Positions 1-10,000 of a stretch of DNA of 64,000 nt are shown here, in pieces. The position numbers and the translations under genes were made by a program. The DNA lies in assembly GCF_051622035.1 (NCBI RefSeq), contig NC_135356.1, forward strand, positions 3,737,577 through 3,801,576, given 5' to 3'. The stretch comes from Arctopsyche grandis (taxonomy: Eukaryota; Arthropoda; Insecta; Trichoptera; Hydropsychidae). The stretch's first letter is position 1; every line of letters begins with the position of its first letter. The notes below the pieces were generated by a model, which was not told where the DNA came from, did no database searches, and saw only the letters and a program-made list of their open reading frames with translations.

Positions 1-415
1 TTATTAGCTTCTGACATTTGAGTAGCTGCACAATCTTCCATTTTTTTTATTATCGCCTGATCAATTCATATTTCAATCTTTCAATAATTGTACATATAAA
101 AAACATATTAGGATCAATTATAAATATATGTCGAAACATACTCTTATTTTTGGTTGGGAATGTTGGGGTGCTGCAGTTTCGCGGTTCCTATGGAAGAGCC
201 ACCCCTGATTACATCTTATGAGCACTTTTATAACTCACGAGCAAATTCTTTGTACAAACTGACTGTCAGTATTAGATCTCAAGTGATTTACAAGATAGCG
301 TTAATTAGAAAACGATTTCAAACACATATGACACTGGTACGGTGTGGAAATGTAAATGCCCCACAATGTAATATGTATCAGAAAGTTATATCAAATGTAT
401 TTCATATTCACAAGA
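1..415. other. No gene recognised
   Basis: AT-rich DNA downstream (in the - sense) of the zinc-finger remnant. Two overlapping short open frames on the + strand show no recognisable domain. I see no promoter or repeat boundary here. Confidence 0.5.
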
Positions 416-1075
416 CTAGTTCTTAGAATGAGATCTTATATGTTTCATGAGGTACGATTTTTCGGTGAATGATTTTAAGCAAATATCACACTTGTGTGGT
501 TTTATCACAGTATACGTTTTTTTATGTGACACAGGGTCAGATCTTTCCCCCCGTTTGAGATCTTAAATATTTAATAAGTACATATTTGTGTAGTTTTATC
601 CCAGTGTGCAATTTTTCATCTGACGCAAGGCTAGATTTTTGAAAAAATGATTTTAAACACATTTAGTGACAAGAGGCTAGATTTTTAACAAATTTCACAC
701 TTGTAAGGCTTTTCCCCCGTGTGAGATCTTAAATGTTTTATAAGTCCATCTTTATTGCTATATGATTTTAAACAAATGTCACATTTGAACCGCTTTTCTC
801 CAGGATGTGATCTTTTGTGTAAAACAAGTTCAGATTCACTGGGAGTTGGCTTTAAACAAATGTCACGATTCTTTTGATGAATTGTCTATAGTGAAGGCTC
901 ATCGTCCCATATTAAATCCTCCAACATAACCTCTTCAGTCTTGATGTTCAAGAAATCACCTAGCCTATGTTGGGACGTTTCGTTGCTTCGAAAACAAGCC
1001 TTTCGAAAGCTGATTAAAAATTCCAGATTGGTCTAACACGAAAGACATACCGTGTCCGGCAACCCCTCGCCTCTT
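416..1075 (-). pseudogene. Broken ZAD plus C2H2 zinc-finger gene
   Basis: Read on the - strand, 1072 to about 960 encodes the C-terminal part of a ZAD domain: LPDTVCLSC, a stop in place of the next residue, then NLEFLISFRKACF. A linker follows (DFLNIKTEEVMLEDLIWDD, ending near 890). Then come C2H2 fingers CDICLK...H, a finger ending HLRSHTGEKPYKC, degraded finger sequence, and a last finger CDICLKSFTEKSYLMKHIRSH followed by a stop at 416-418. HTGEKP-type linkers are visible. ZAD-C2H2 proteins are insect transcription factors in which ZAD mediates dimerisation and the fingers bind DNA. At least three in-frame stops and finger-to-finger shifts show this copy is dead. The N-terminal ZAD cysteine pair is missing, so it is also 5' incomplete, or that part lies in an unrecognised exon. 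Domain identity is seen directly; the species function of its parent is unknown. Confidence 0.82.
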
Positions 1076-1129
1076 TTAACCTGCATATGAAAATATGGGA
1101 TTTAACGATGAGAAGAGTTAATCAATTGG

Positions 1130-2130
1130 GTCCACTCTAGTTTTAACCTGTAACCAGCAACCGACATGAATTTGACAGCAGGTCCGAATGCGTTGCTCCA
1201 GACGCTCTGACTGATTTGAAGTCAGAATCGATCACTGATCACGTTTTAATGATCTAGAAAAAATGTGTGTATGTGTGTCTATGTGTGTGTGTGTCTGTGT
1301 TTGTTTCTGTGGGTCTGTGTATTTTGGGGATTTTTTGAACACCGTTAGTCCTATCAAACTGAAACTAGGTATTGGTTACTGAAATTTTTTTCGACACTAC
1401 GTAAATCTTTTACAAAGTTTTAAGTTGACCGGAAATGGTACCTTCGCTTATAGGTGTCCTCTTTTTTTTAAGTTTTTGAATTCAATTATCTCTCAAGCCG
1501 CTGACTGAATCGGACTGAAATTTTTTTATATGTTATAGAAATTATAATCTTTGTAACTAGTATTTTTTGAATATTTTTACTTGAACCGGAAGTAGTACTT
1601 TTACTCTAGAGAATCGAGGTTTTTTATGTTTTTATCAGAAACCTTTTGATTTATAGAACTGAAATTTCATATCTAGAAGTTTAAGCGTAATACTAAGTTG
1701 TGTATAAAATTTGTTAAGCATCCGTCAACCGGAAGTAGCACTTTACTCTTGTTCGATTTTTCTTTCACTATTTTTTTTCGACCCCTTAAACATGTGTGCT
1801 CTTCACGAATAAATTCAAGTATAATTCTTGTATCAATTTGATGAAAATAAAAAAAATCACTAAAATTTATAAACTGGAAGTGGGATATTTTCCTCTAAGA
1901 AAGTTTAAAATTTTTGTGGCCACTATTCTTTCCACACCCTTAGTGTTGATAGTGATTTTAAATATTAAAAAAACTTCGAACAAAATCCGACAACCGGAAG
2001 TAGAACTTTTGTCTTGTGTAAGTTTCTCTACATTTGCGCTAAATTTGCATCGAAAATGCTCTCATAACCGGTATGTGTGAACTTGTATGTATGTTTAACT
2101 ATCCAATTTTATTTTGTGAACTTCTTATAT
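1130..2130 (+). repeat. Interspersed repeat with periodic CCGGAAGTA motifs
   Basis: No coding content. A motif of the form ACCGGAAGTAG followed by CTTTTACTCT recurs at about 1429, 1586, 1729, 1874 and 1994, spaced 120-157 bp, so the body is a degenerate tandem structure. A TG-rich microsatellite lies at 1264-1320. A second, inverted copy of the family covers about 29520-29960, sharing the ATCACTGATCA stretch and the ATCAAACTGAAAC stretch. The end (AAAATGCTCTCATA) reappears near 22897. The class of the repeat is not recognised. Confidence 0.6.
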
Positions 2131-2170
2131 TCCTCAAATACATAAATAAAGACATGGGTTGGTCAGATCC

Positions 2171-2631
2171 GAATTTTTATTTTATTTTACTGTACTAATT
2201 TGAATGGTAAATGGTTTTAAATTGATTTAATTGACTAATACACTTCGTGGTAATATTTAAGACACCGTCGAAAGTCAAAAGAATAATTTCAATGAAAAAA
2301 TAATGTGGAAAAAGCTAGATTGGCCTAATCGACGAGGTAGAAATGAAATCGTGTCACTGAATTACCATTAGCATATTATTGTACTTTCTGTGTATGTGTT
2401 TAAAATTAAAACCGATTGATCTTGGTTTATACAATAAGAAATGTTAAGTGTAGCTTCATTTTCATTTTATTCTAATTATGTTTTAAATTATTATTCGGTA
2501 TTGAAAATATGATTTAGTATTTTATTTCACATATGTATGTAATTTTATTCGTGTCATATTATTGCATTTAAACAATTTCTACAGAACTTAAAACACTTGG
2601 TTTCATATTTTAATTTTTATCGTTTAACTAA
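2171..2631. other. AT-rich spacer, nothing recognised
   Basis: No open frame of note, no terminal repeats and no similarity to other parts of the window that I could see. Confidence 0.5.
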
Positions 2632-2829
2632 ATATCATATTTAGCACATTACGCACATTGAAACATCTACTCGTATATCATATCTCACGAAATAAATATC
2701 ATATTCAGCACATTATTTACATACATTGAAACGTCTACTCGTATATCATTTCTCACGAAATTAATATCATATTCAGCACATTATGTACATTGAGACGTCT
2801 ATTCGTATATCATTTCTCATAAAATAAAT
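2632..2829 (+). repeat. Tandem repeat, about 65 bp x 3
   Basis: Three successive units begin ATATCATAT(T)(T/C)AGCACATTA at 2632, 2696 and 2764, and each ends with a TCGTATATCAT...CTCA(C/T) stretch. Differences are single bases and a 4 bp insertion in the second unit. Confidence 0.85.
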
Positions 2830-2951
2830 ATGCATTCTATTGCATTATCAATCGACGATTCCGAAAATCGGGTTGAATCCCACGATAATAACGCATAGCT
2901 GATTCATCACAGTTAAAAGTACATACATATATACATATCTGTATGTATGTA

Positions 2952-4567
2952 CAGTAGCGGGCGATGAAAGGTGTCCACCCATAGAAAAGGGACAAAAGCT
3001 TGTGTACATTTTTTTTGCGTGTCAGATGTTCAGGTAAAAGACCTTTTTTTGTTGAAAAGGATCCTTATCTTTAGGTAGTCAAACAGTTGACCACTGTTTT
3101 TCGAAGGATTAGCACGTTTTGAAGTGATTTTGTGTACGATATGTCGGGTGTAAAACAATTAACCGAAGCGAATAAAGCGATAATTCTAACTCTGGCTGAA
3201 GAAAAATTTAGTTCTCGCTACATCGCTCAGAAAGTAGGATGCAGTAAGACCTCTGTGCTTAATTGCATAAGAAAATATAAAAATTCAGCATCCCTAGAGA
3301 GGAAAAAAGGATCGGGAAAGCCCAGAAAGACCAACTCCGCCGAAGATAGACTCTTAAAAAGAATGTGTCTACAAAACCGGTTCAAAAGTGCTGTGCAAAT
3401 TAGATCGGAGTTTATAGCAGCTGGGGGAAAAGAAATCAGCATCGAAGTTGTACGTCGTCGCCTCAAAGAATACAGTTTAGTTGCCAGGATACCGGCGAAA
3501 AAACCATTTTTGACCAAGAAAATGAGAATGCAACGACTGAATTGGGCCAAAAAATTTATTAATTGGACAGAAATGGACTGAAGGCGTGTTATCTTCTCGG
3601 ACGAAAGCAAATTTAATTTGTTTGGGTCCGATGGCATCCACTACGTTCGACGAAGATCGGCCGAACGTTTGAGTGACGAATGTATTCAGCCTACGGTCAA
3701 ACACCGTGCGGGCCAGATGGTCTGGGGATGTTTTTCTTTCCATGGGGTTGGTCCATTGGCCATAATTGATGGGACAGTTAACGCCGAAACATATAAAAAA
3801 AATTTAAAAGAACATTTGATACCAGCAATAGAAATGCACTATGCGTGGGAATCTGAATGCATTTTTCAAGACGATTCTGCACCATGTCATCTTGCCAAAA
3901 CTGAAAGTAATCTTTTTTTTTATTGCTATGTATCCTAATCAACAAATAAAAATAAAAATATATCATTAAGTTATTATCTAAAATTTTAGGTCAAGAACTT
4001 CATTGCGGAAAGTGGCATTTCGCCTTTGGAATGGCCGGGTAACAGTCCGGATTTGAACCCAATAGAGAACCTATGGGATATAATGGGTTCTAAAATTAAT
4101 AATAAGAAACCTTCCTCTAAATTAGAATTAATTGAAAAAATAAAATATATATGGGATAACGATATCACAGATGAATATATTCAAAATTTAATTAAATCAA
4201 TGCCTCGAAGAGTTGAGGCTGTTATAAAAAATAAGGGGGGGCCAATCAAATATTGAAACAAATTTTATATATAAGTATTATTATAATAAATGAAATGTGA
4301 TTTTTAGATTTTTTATTAATACATTAGTTTTATGAAAAAAAAAAATTTTAATTACACTACTAAATCTTTCCATACATCACCGACTCCTAATAATTTGAAT
4401 AACATTGTAGTTTCGTTTTAATTTCTTCGCATTACTACTTGAATTTCTTTCAAACTTCATAAATGCAATTTTAATAAACAAAAAAAATAAATACAATCGT
4501 TTATAAGTCCGAAAAACAAGAAAATATGAGTTTTTTCGAGGTGGACACCTTTCATCGCCCGTTACTG
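2952..4567 (+). mobile_element. Tc1/mariner-superfamily transposon with both ends
   Basis: The left end CAGTAGCGGGCGATGAAAGG (2952) is repeated inverted at the right end (4538-4567) as CCTTTCATCGCCCGTTACTG with a single changed base. TA flanks both sides (2950-2951 and 4568-4569), the target duplication of this superfamily. The 1616 bp body carries a Tc1-type transposase frame on the + strand. Terminal repeats are nearly identical, suggesting a fairly young insertion. Confidence 0.93.
3141..4256 (+). pseudogene. Tc1-like transposase, disabled
   Basis: The N-terminal part (3141-3578) has a paired-type helix-turn-helix: AEEKFSSRYIAQKVGCSKTS, then a basic GSGKPRK stretch. A TGA stop at 3579-3581 sits where the family has the conserved Trp of the W..V.FSDE block; the frame continues with RRVIFSDESKFNLFG (first catalytic Asp), then CIFQDDSAPCHLAKT (second Asp) and [15 protein letters not shown] (third catalytic residue, Asp/Glu type). 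Between HLAKT and VKNFIAES lies about 87 bp of T-rich DNA (3903-3989) that ends TTTTAG and has a GTAATC about four bases in. It resembles an intron, but removing GT to AG leaves the frame off by one. The copy is therefore probably inactive. Confidence 0.88.
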
Positions 4568-4569
4568 TA

Positions 4570-4977
4570 TATACATATTATTTTCTCGTTACATAGTCAA
4601 GACTTTTGAATCTTCTAGCGTTTTAAGATTTCCTAACTGCAAGGATCTTCGACTACATCCAGCGGCGTATCATCTACAATTTCAGCCCTAAATATTAATT
4701 CAATTCATACCGAAAATGAATTTTATACAGAAAAAGTATTTTATTCCGAAATTATGACTGATCGCAAAAATACTGTTTATATCTCGAGAATATATGACAC
4801 ATTTCGAAAATATAATTTTTATCCAATATGTAATATTATAAATTTTAAATTTTAAATAGAGGTAGCAGGGGCGCAAACAAAGGACGCTGAACATACTTTA
4901 CAAGAAGAAAACACAAGAGCGATATTTGAATGCATTGACCGTTTTCATTTTAAACTTCAGATCAGATCAAGAACCAT
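4570..4977. other. Spacer with a short possible coding relic
   Basis: Around 4858-4985 the + strand reads open as a stretch containing LQEENTRAIFECIDRF and FKLQIRSRT, loosely like the DUF4371/hAT-type transposase region. It is too short to assign. The rest is AT-rich and featureless. Confidence 0.25.
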
Positions 4978-5126
4978 TGGCGTCGTCCACACACACGGTA
5001 TCTACACCCGATATTTATGAAATTTTCCATATCTAGTTCCCATATACCTATGGTTGCTATATAGGAACTGGTTATGAAAAATTTCATAAATATCGGGTGT
5101 AGATACCGTGTGTGTGGACGACGCCA
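4978..5126. repeat. Near-perfect fold-back (hairpin) repeat
   Basis: The left arm beginning TGGCGTCGTCCACACACACG (4978) is repeated inverted as CGTGTGTGTGGACGACGCCA ending at 5126. Arms of about 60 bp surround a short centre near 5045-5062. No coding content. Part of the arm (TTTTCCATATCTAGTTCCCA) recurs at 5252-5271, so it belongs to a dispersed family. Confidence 0.88.
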
Positions 5127-5538
5127 TTGACGCGCGGTACATTGTCAATGGCGCCGCGTTATCGTTAGTTGATATTTTGTGCATGGACGGCCTCAATAAA
5201 AACTATATTATCAGCCGTTGGGGCCGTGAATACCAACAATATTACTTACAATATTTTCCATATCTAGTTCCCATATGACGGCCCCATTGGGTTGGGCGAG
5301 GGGGAGAGGGTGGAGGTGATGCTCCGACATTCCACACCAACCCTAGTGACACCACTAGATATAATCAAAATACGTTTATTTTGTATAATCTAAATATGGT
5401 ATATTCGAAAATACGCTTATCATGTGCATATGTTGTACTACTCAAAATAATTTATCGCATATTTGTTCAAGAAAATTGTAAAAATAATTCAACGACGAGA
5501 ACGGAAGTGGTTTTTTCCCCCTCATTATTTATAAATCG
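5127..5538. other. Spacer without a gene
   Basis: It contains the repeated arm fragment at 5252-5271 and a G-rich stretch at 5291-5315. No open frame with a recognisable product. Confidence 0.45.
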
Positions 5539-5542
5539 TTAA

Positions 5543-5760
5543 AGGTCTGTTCATACCTATCCAGCACGACTCGAATCCTGCAAGTATCCTGCAAGTACGG
5601 ACAGTATTCTTTAGTACATTATATATGGACGCGCATGAATGCGTAAATGCGCATGCGCGAATGGAGTATAAATAGGTCCATATAATGTACCAAAGAATAC
5701 AATCCGCACTTGTAGGACACCTGCAGGATACTGGTCGTGCTGAATAGGTATGAACAGACC
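5543..5760. mobile_element. TTAA-flanked palindromic MITE
   Basis: The left side AGGTCTGTTCATACCTAT and right side ATAGGTATGAACAGACC are inverted copies, and the inversion continues inward (CAGCACGAC / GTCGTGCTG; TGTATTCTTTGG-like block on both sides). TTAA borders both ends (5539-5542, 5761-5764). No coding capacity. A TTAA duplication fits piggyBac-type mobilisation; the superfamily assignment is inferred. Confidence 0.75.
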
Positions 5761-5836
5761 TTAATTGTGATTACACGCATTATTATCAAGGGTAGATTAT
5801 TTGAGTAATGTATTGATTAATTTAGATATGACATTC

Positions 5837-6873
5837 ACGATAAACGGACTATTTCGCACGTTGCGATCGCACGTACGTGACTAAAATGGGTTTGGTGCAA
5901 ACGATCGAAAAGCGCCAGACAGATTGAACCACAGATTAACTGGATAGCTGCTTTAAACGCAATTCTCGACTTCACGAATGAAAAATTGCACATGAGATGA
6001 CGAGTAACCTTTCGATGTGCACAGATGCAATTATTAAAATTGAGTTGGATCTTTCTGGCGAGTTTAATAAGGCAAAATTCGAAACTAAAGTATCAGAAGC
6101 ACAGAACGTATACAGGGTAGGTATGTCGGGACTTCGGGTAGATTTCGCTTAGTGTAAGTGCGAGCAGTGCGCACGCATAAGGTACACGTGTCGTTAATCT
6201 GTGGTTCAGTCTATAGAACAGGTGGTCGAGTGAAAGGTTTCGACCGTTTCCAGGCCTATGGAAATTCAGTTGAGTTTGAAAGAGGATCGTTTATTTTTGT
6301 TCAATTTGGTACAATGGTTATTGTATGTACGAAGAGGTTTCTTCGGAGATGTGATCTAGTTGAATTCTAGAGGCTCACTCTGCCGGTGGAGGTTGCTGCG
6401 TTGCTTTATAAACGTTTTGGGTTGAAGTGTGTCGTGTGCACATCTTTTGTTCTTGGTACTCGCGCTGCCCTAGTTATGCTGCGAGCGTGGTTTTATGGGT
6501 TCATACGCCTTGACGTAGTTCGTGGTTTTTATGGGTTCAGTGTGTTCTTCCTTTGTTTCCCAGATACGTGTATAGAAACACGTGTCGACCTTTTGACGAG
6601 GCGAGCGTGTGCCATGCGTTAATGACTTTCCTAGATATGTGTCGCAGTGACCTGATGAGATCATTTCAGTTGTACTATATGCCTACAAGTCTGTCTGGCG
6701 CTTTTCGATCGTTTGCACCGCATCGGACTAAAATCTCGATCACGGACCATCTGGAACTCTAGTTCTCGTTAGTACACTATTTTGATTGATGGAGTTTTTG
6801 GGTGCCAGATGTTGCATGATCGAGATTTTAGTGACGTGCGCGAGATCGCTTTTTACGGAATAATCACCGAACC
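5837..6873. mobile_element. Mutator-like element, 1.04 kb, at the ATAD3 promoter
   Basis: The right end, read inward on the - strand, begins GGTTCGGTGATTATTCCG and matches the end of a MITE family found at least six more times in the window. The left end (GGACTATTTCGCACGTTGCG onward) is a diverged inverted partner; both continue to a GTGACTAAAAT / ATTTTAGTGAC block. A further perfect inverted block, GGTGCAAACGATCGAAAAGC and on to CCAGACAGA, sits at about 5894-5924 and 6686-6716. ATGACATTC (5828-5836) and ATGAAATTC (6874-6882) flank it: a 9 bp duplication with one mismatch. Nine-base duplications and long terminal repeats point to Mutator. It has no transposase that I recognise. Confidence 0.7.
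6025..6116 (+). other. Exon-like segment inside the Mutator-like element
   Basis: Between a splice-acceptor-like GTGCACAG and a donor-like GTAGGT lies 92 bp open in one frame, containing KIELDLSGEFNKAKF and ETKVSEAQNVYR. Charged, helix-like composition. I do not recognise the protein. It could be a transduplicated host exon or chance. Confidence 0.3.
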
Positions 6874-6882
6874 ATGAAATTC

Positions 6883-7052
6883 CCACTATTGTCGCATCTG
6901 ACAGCTGAGAGAAAGTGCGATGAACTGGCAACACTGTGCGGCGTCTAGCGAGTGGCATCACTGTTCTACCTCGTGCGCCGGGTTGCGTTAGGTTAGTGCG
7001 GCGCCGGCCGTTGCGTAAGGAGCAGGCCAGTTCGACCTTTGATTCCGCTAAG
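6883..7052 (+). promoter_or_regulatory. ATAD3 core promoter and 5' UTR region
   Basis: The base composition changes sharply to GC/CpG-rich directly upstream of the ATG at 7053 (for example GTTAGTGCGGCGCCGGCC at about 6993-7010). No TATA box is evident, fitting a housekeeping promoter. The transcription start cannot be placed. The flanking Mutator-like element ends at 6873, so promoter DNA and transposon DNA are adjacent. Confidence 0.5.
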
Positions 7053-10000
7053 ATGTCTTGGTTATTTGGATATGGAAAGAAGAGCCCGACGGAAGTCGGC
7101 GACGCCCCTCCTCCGTCGGAGCCCCCGCCTGACTCCGGACTAACCAAAGCTGAAAAGAAAGTCATGGAGGCCTACCGCTTCGACTCGAGCGCCCTGGAAA
7201 GAGCCGCTCAGGCCGCACGCGAGCTCGAAAAATCAAGTAAGTCACCAACTATTCAATTAAAACATACTGGTATAGATTTCATCATGCGGAGCCACATTGA
7301 AGAATTCGTCTAAATCTAATAATACCATTTTGTATAGCAGACTATATGAACCTCCTGATAACCTTTGTAGCCCGTCACAATTGTATGCAATTGACAACTA
7401 TACATACATCTATAGAAAACTCTCAATTTATTCAAGCTTATGATGGAGATGAAGCTGACGACTAATCGACAAATATTTTTATTTATTTTTAATATACAAT
7501 AACATATTTCTAAAGCAGACTATTATTTTATATGTTCAACGCGTAAGAGAATCTGCTTATTTTATTTATGGAAAAGTCAACATTTTTCTAATATCAGTGT
7601 GAAAAGTTGTATCATTCAAATACCAATCCGTCGATATGGAGAGTGTGACTATTTATTTAATAGTTTTATTTAATAGTTTTGGACCATTGTGGCATTACAG
7701 GAAGAACCTAATGCGCCACAATGGCCTACATTTGAAAAATATATAAAAACAAGTAAACTGTAAATAAAGGAAAAAAGCAAAAGCAGAAAACATGGTAAAA
7801 TAAAATAATAAAAAAAAAGTAACAAAAAGAAAATAATACATCATTCAGAGAGAAAAAAAAATAACAAAAGTGTAAAAATTAAAAAATAAAATCCATAAAT
7901 CCCATTCTTTGTTTACACTGAACAAAATTAAAATAGTATGTAAAAATGTACAAAGGAGACAGAAAAAGTAAAATAAAATAAAACAAAATATGAATAAAAA
8001 ATAAAATCACAGCGAGGCCCAAATGGAAGAGAGTAGATTAAGATTCCACTCATTCATCACATTCAAATTAAGAAAGTAATGATGAGCGCAGGTTACCAGA
8101 TAAATATGTTAAGATAATATCCGATAATCTACGCTCCCCAAGGTGGAAAATATCACATTCAGGGACAGCAGCAACGATTTCATTGAGGAGTCGAATAGCT
8201 CTTGGAATAGGAGCCATTCGAAAAAGAAGTGTGCGAGCAGCAGGTACAACCATCAAATGATGATGTCTACCACGCACATAATTATTAAGTCCCAACTGTT
8301 CCAGCAACAACGGAGAACGAAACGAATTAACGAGAAGTTTCTCCGAAGTTCAAGGGAATTATACCCGAGCATGCCCAAAAGGAAAGGAGTAGGATAGAGA
8401 TATGGGTAATACCCATACTCTTTCTTATAAAGAAAACGAAGAAATGGTTTTTGCACTTTTTCTATAATAAGAGAGTAGTTTGCTTCATGCAGATTCCACA
8501 CAATTGCATTATACTCTAGCTTACTTCTAACAAGCGAGTTGAAAAGCAAGCGAGAAGACAAGGGGTTGGAGAATAATCTAGCATATCTCAAGACAAATCC
8601 AATTCGACGTTTATTATATAAATGCATTTACATGTATGCATTTATATAATAATTATTGACAATTTCATATGTTTAACCAAATTTTGATTATATTCTTTCT
8701 ATTATAACAATTCCAGAACATTCCAAAGAGGCGTTAGAATTGAGTAAATTGCAAGAGATTACCAGACAACACGAGCAGATGGCTAAAATCAAAGAGTACG
8801 AAGCGCACATAGAGCAACAAAAAACCGAATCAAAGAGAGTCGACTATGAAGAGCGGCGGAAAAGTCTTCAAGTATAATTAATATCATATAATTGAATGCA
8901 AATTCAGAACATCAAAACTTCTTCAGAGTGTTGATTTAAGCTTCTCAATGTTTTTTTATTCTTTTAGGAAGAAACCAAGCAACATCAAATTCGGGCTCAA
9001 TTTCAAGATCAACTGACCAAGAAACGTTATGAAGAACAGTTGCAAATGCAGCAACAAGCGCACGATCTGAATTTAAAAAAGTGAGTTAATTACTTAACAC
9101 TATCATCACATGGGTTATGACATATTAAATTATTAATCACTTCATCGCCATAAGCGCATCAGTGCGCGCTCCTTCGTATTGTTGCGTACGGGTGGGTGGA
9201 GGATCCAAGTAAAAGGCCAACAGTCGTTTCACAGCATTTATTGATGATTAAGGAGATACACGCAGTGTCACTGCTAAGTCCAGAATGACTTATATCGCCT
9301 ACGTACCGCCTTATAAAGGGTAGATCTCTCAGGACGCCTAATCTGTTTACCTGTTGTGTAGTCACGTATTCGGATATGTATTTCCAAGACATTGGGTCTT
9401 CCCGTACCGATTCTGAGAAATAACTAATAACGGTCATTGTTTAGCCTAAATGCACTTAGAGTCCAGATATAATCTTTGGAAGTAAGTGCATGCATTTAGT
9501 TAACCGATAACAGATATCCGTTGGTCTAAGTACAATTCGCTCAATCCACGGCGTACGTAACAGTATTTAAGGCTACGACTCGATATTAATTTTGGTTTCT
9601 TCACAGTGACATATCTAAAAATATCCTGTGATACTAACGAAATTGAAAAAAGGCGATAGTCTTCGTTCGTTTGTGATACATTCAAGAGGTTGAGATATAT
9701 TAACCGTTTGCTCGCGGCCGTCTTCTATGGAAACTTTGGGCGACAAGTCTGTAGCGTGGCTGTTTTCCGTAGAATTTCTGAACTTTGCACGGGATTTTGA
9801 GCCTTATATGCGCCTATTCCAACTGTTTAAAGGTTCAAAATTGGTTGAATATATTACTGAGAGTTGAATGCCATCTATTCAATTTGCTTAAAATGAATGT
9901 ATACCAGTCAAAATTAGATTTTTGTGGAACCAAACTGAAACCTCGTTTATGTGACGTCACGTCTGCGTATTATTTTCAAATACCTTTAAAACGTAATTAA

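Noticed and set aside
3227..3637. 136-codon open frame opposite the Tc1 transposase
   Set aside because: Antisense shadow of the transposase; the + strand frame has the conserved blocks.
6386..6622. 78-codon frame upstream of ATAD3
   Set aside because: Lies inside the Mutator-like element, Cys/Phe-rich with no domain; it crosses a local direct duplication of TGGTTTTATGGGTTCA-type text.
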